This document shows, piece by piece, positions 14,622 to 14,985 of a DNA stretch of 14,985 bases (position 1 is the stretch's first letter; the number at the start of each line of letters is the position of its first letter). The translations under genes and the position numbers were made by a program. The stretch comes from VRUE01 sp035605155 (GTDB taxonomy: Bacteria; Actinomycetota; Thermoleophilia; Solirubrobacterales; 70-9): the NCBI GenBank assembly GCA_035605155.1, contig DATNHC010000113.1:1-14985 (forward strand), in the 5' to 3' direction. The notes below the pieces were generated by a model. The model did not search any database. It worked only from the letters and a program-made list of their open reading frames with translations, and was not told the DNA's origin.

Positions 14622-14654
14622 GAATTTCTAGGCTTAGCGCATCGTTGGAAATTC
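14622..14654. promoter_or_regulatory. Inverted repeat GAATTTC / GAAATTC upstream of the VWA gene
   Basis: GAATTTC (14622-14628) and GAAATTC (14648-14654) are exact inverted copies separated by 19 bases, in the 125-base gap between tadA and the VWA gene. This stretch is A/T-richer than its surroundings. It could be an operator in the VWA gene promoter region or a weak terminator for tadA. Confidence 0.35.
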
Positions 14655-14658
14655 GAAC

Positions 14659-14675
14659 CGGTCGATTCTCGACCG
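14659..14675. promoter_or_regulatory. Hairpin CGGTCGA-TTC-TCGACCG upstream of the VWA gene
   Basis: CGGTCGA (14659-14665) and TCGACCG (14669-14675) form a perfect 7-bp stem with a 3-base loop, 28 bases before the ATG of the VWA gene. This could be a regulator-binding palindrome or a terminator stem for tadA. No U-tract follows. Confidence 0.4.
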
Positions 14676-14703
14676 ATTGACGCACTTCCCTTTAGAAACG
14701 AGC

Positions 14704-14985
14704 ATGATCCGAGCCTCCAATCAAGCCTCGAGCTCAACCAGGAGAAAGGCCGTCAGCCTCGTCATGTTGGGCACGGCGCTCGTCTCGGTCGCGGCTTCCC
14801 TGACGGTCTCCTCGGCGAATGCTGCCCCCCCGGCACAGACCGACATCATGCTGCTCTTCGACACGAGCGAATCGATGAAGCTCGCCTTGAAGGAAGCCTC
14901 GGCCTCGATCGAAGAAGCCATCGACCAGATCGACTCGCAACTTCCGGATGTTCAGTATGGCCTGTCGGAGGTGCGGGACTACGGG
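14704..14985 (+). CDS. Secreted von Willebrand factor A domain protein (5' part, runs off the edge)
   Basis: An open frame from ATG 14704 continues to the end of the window, giving 94 residues. A signal peptide is clear: basic residues TRRK at 12-15, a hydrophobic stretch AVSLVMLGTALVSVAASLTV, and a likely cleavage after SANA at about 40. The mature part starts APPAQTDIMLLFDTSESMKLAL. DTSES fits the DxSxS metal-binding (MIDAS) motif on the first strand of a von Willebrand factor A domain. A helix, EASASIEEAIDQI, and the next strand, DVQYGLSEVRDYG, follow as expected. Extracellular VWA proteins of this kind mediate adhesion or protein-protein contact. Full length and partner domains are outside the window. 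The ribosome binding site is weak (AGAAACGAG), and two palindromes lie just upstream. Confidence 0.85.
   Translation, partial: MIRASNQASSSTRRKAVSLVMLGTALVSVAASLTVSSANAAPPAQTDIMLLFDTSESMKLALKEASASIEEAIDQIDSQLPDVQYGLSEVRDYG

Noticed and set aside
1..14985. CRISPR arrays, tRNA/rRNA genes, transposases, toxin-antitoxin or phage-defence modules
   Set aside because: I looked for regular spaced repeats, cloverleaf-like segments and known mobile or defence motifs by eye and saw none. A tRNAscan, Infernal and profile search would settle it.

Overview
The window is GC-rich, densely coded bacterial DNA with frequent GTG starts. The gene content suggests a high-GC actinobacterium, most likely Thermoleophilia/Solirubrobacterales. 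The basis is the secreted repeat protein with 'PGSF...AGxHPD' and 'GNPxAxPxC' signatures, the MMPL transporter next to it, and the style of the winged-helix regulator and universal stress protein. This placement is recalled from family knowledge and was not computed.

Layout. (1) 2-73 is the tail of an unidentified gene. (2) 150-6130 is a two-gene operon: a secreted protein of about 893 aa with four related modules, coupled through an ATGA overlap to an 1100-aa MMPL/RND transporter with a long helical extracytoplasmic repeat insert. (3) 6021-8682 is a membrane-lipid locus: an ArsR-like winged-helix regulator and a cyclopropane-fatty-acid synthase family methyltransferase on the minus strand, with a delta-9-type fatty-acid desaturase diverging from the methyltransferase. 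Desaturation creates the double bond that CFA-type enzymes modify, so these two probably act in one pathway. (4) 8717-11858 minus is a metallo-beta-lactamase-fold hydrolase followed by a 794-aa GT-C-like polytopic membrane protein. (5) 11874-12511 plus is a 50-aa single-span membrane peptide and a universal stress protein. (6) 12670-14058 minus is a secreted subtilase. (7) 14090/14111-14578 plus is the tRNA adenosine deaminase TadA. (8) From 14704 a secreted von Willebrand factor A (VWA) protein runs off the end.

I see no CRISPR array, transposase, phage gene, rRNA or tRNA, and no multi-gene defence system. The least explained structures are repeats at gene ends and inside a gene. A perfect 19-bp inverted repeat carries the stop codons of both the universal stress protein and the subtilase gene around a 132-bp spacer. 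A perfect 16-bp inverted repeat lies inside the coding sequence of the polytopic membrane protein. A 13-bp direct repeat carries the stop codons of both the desaturase and that membrane protein. The first two could be small interspersed (MITE/REP-like) elements.
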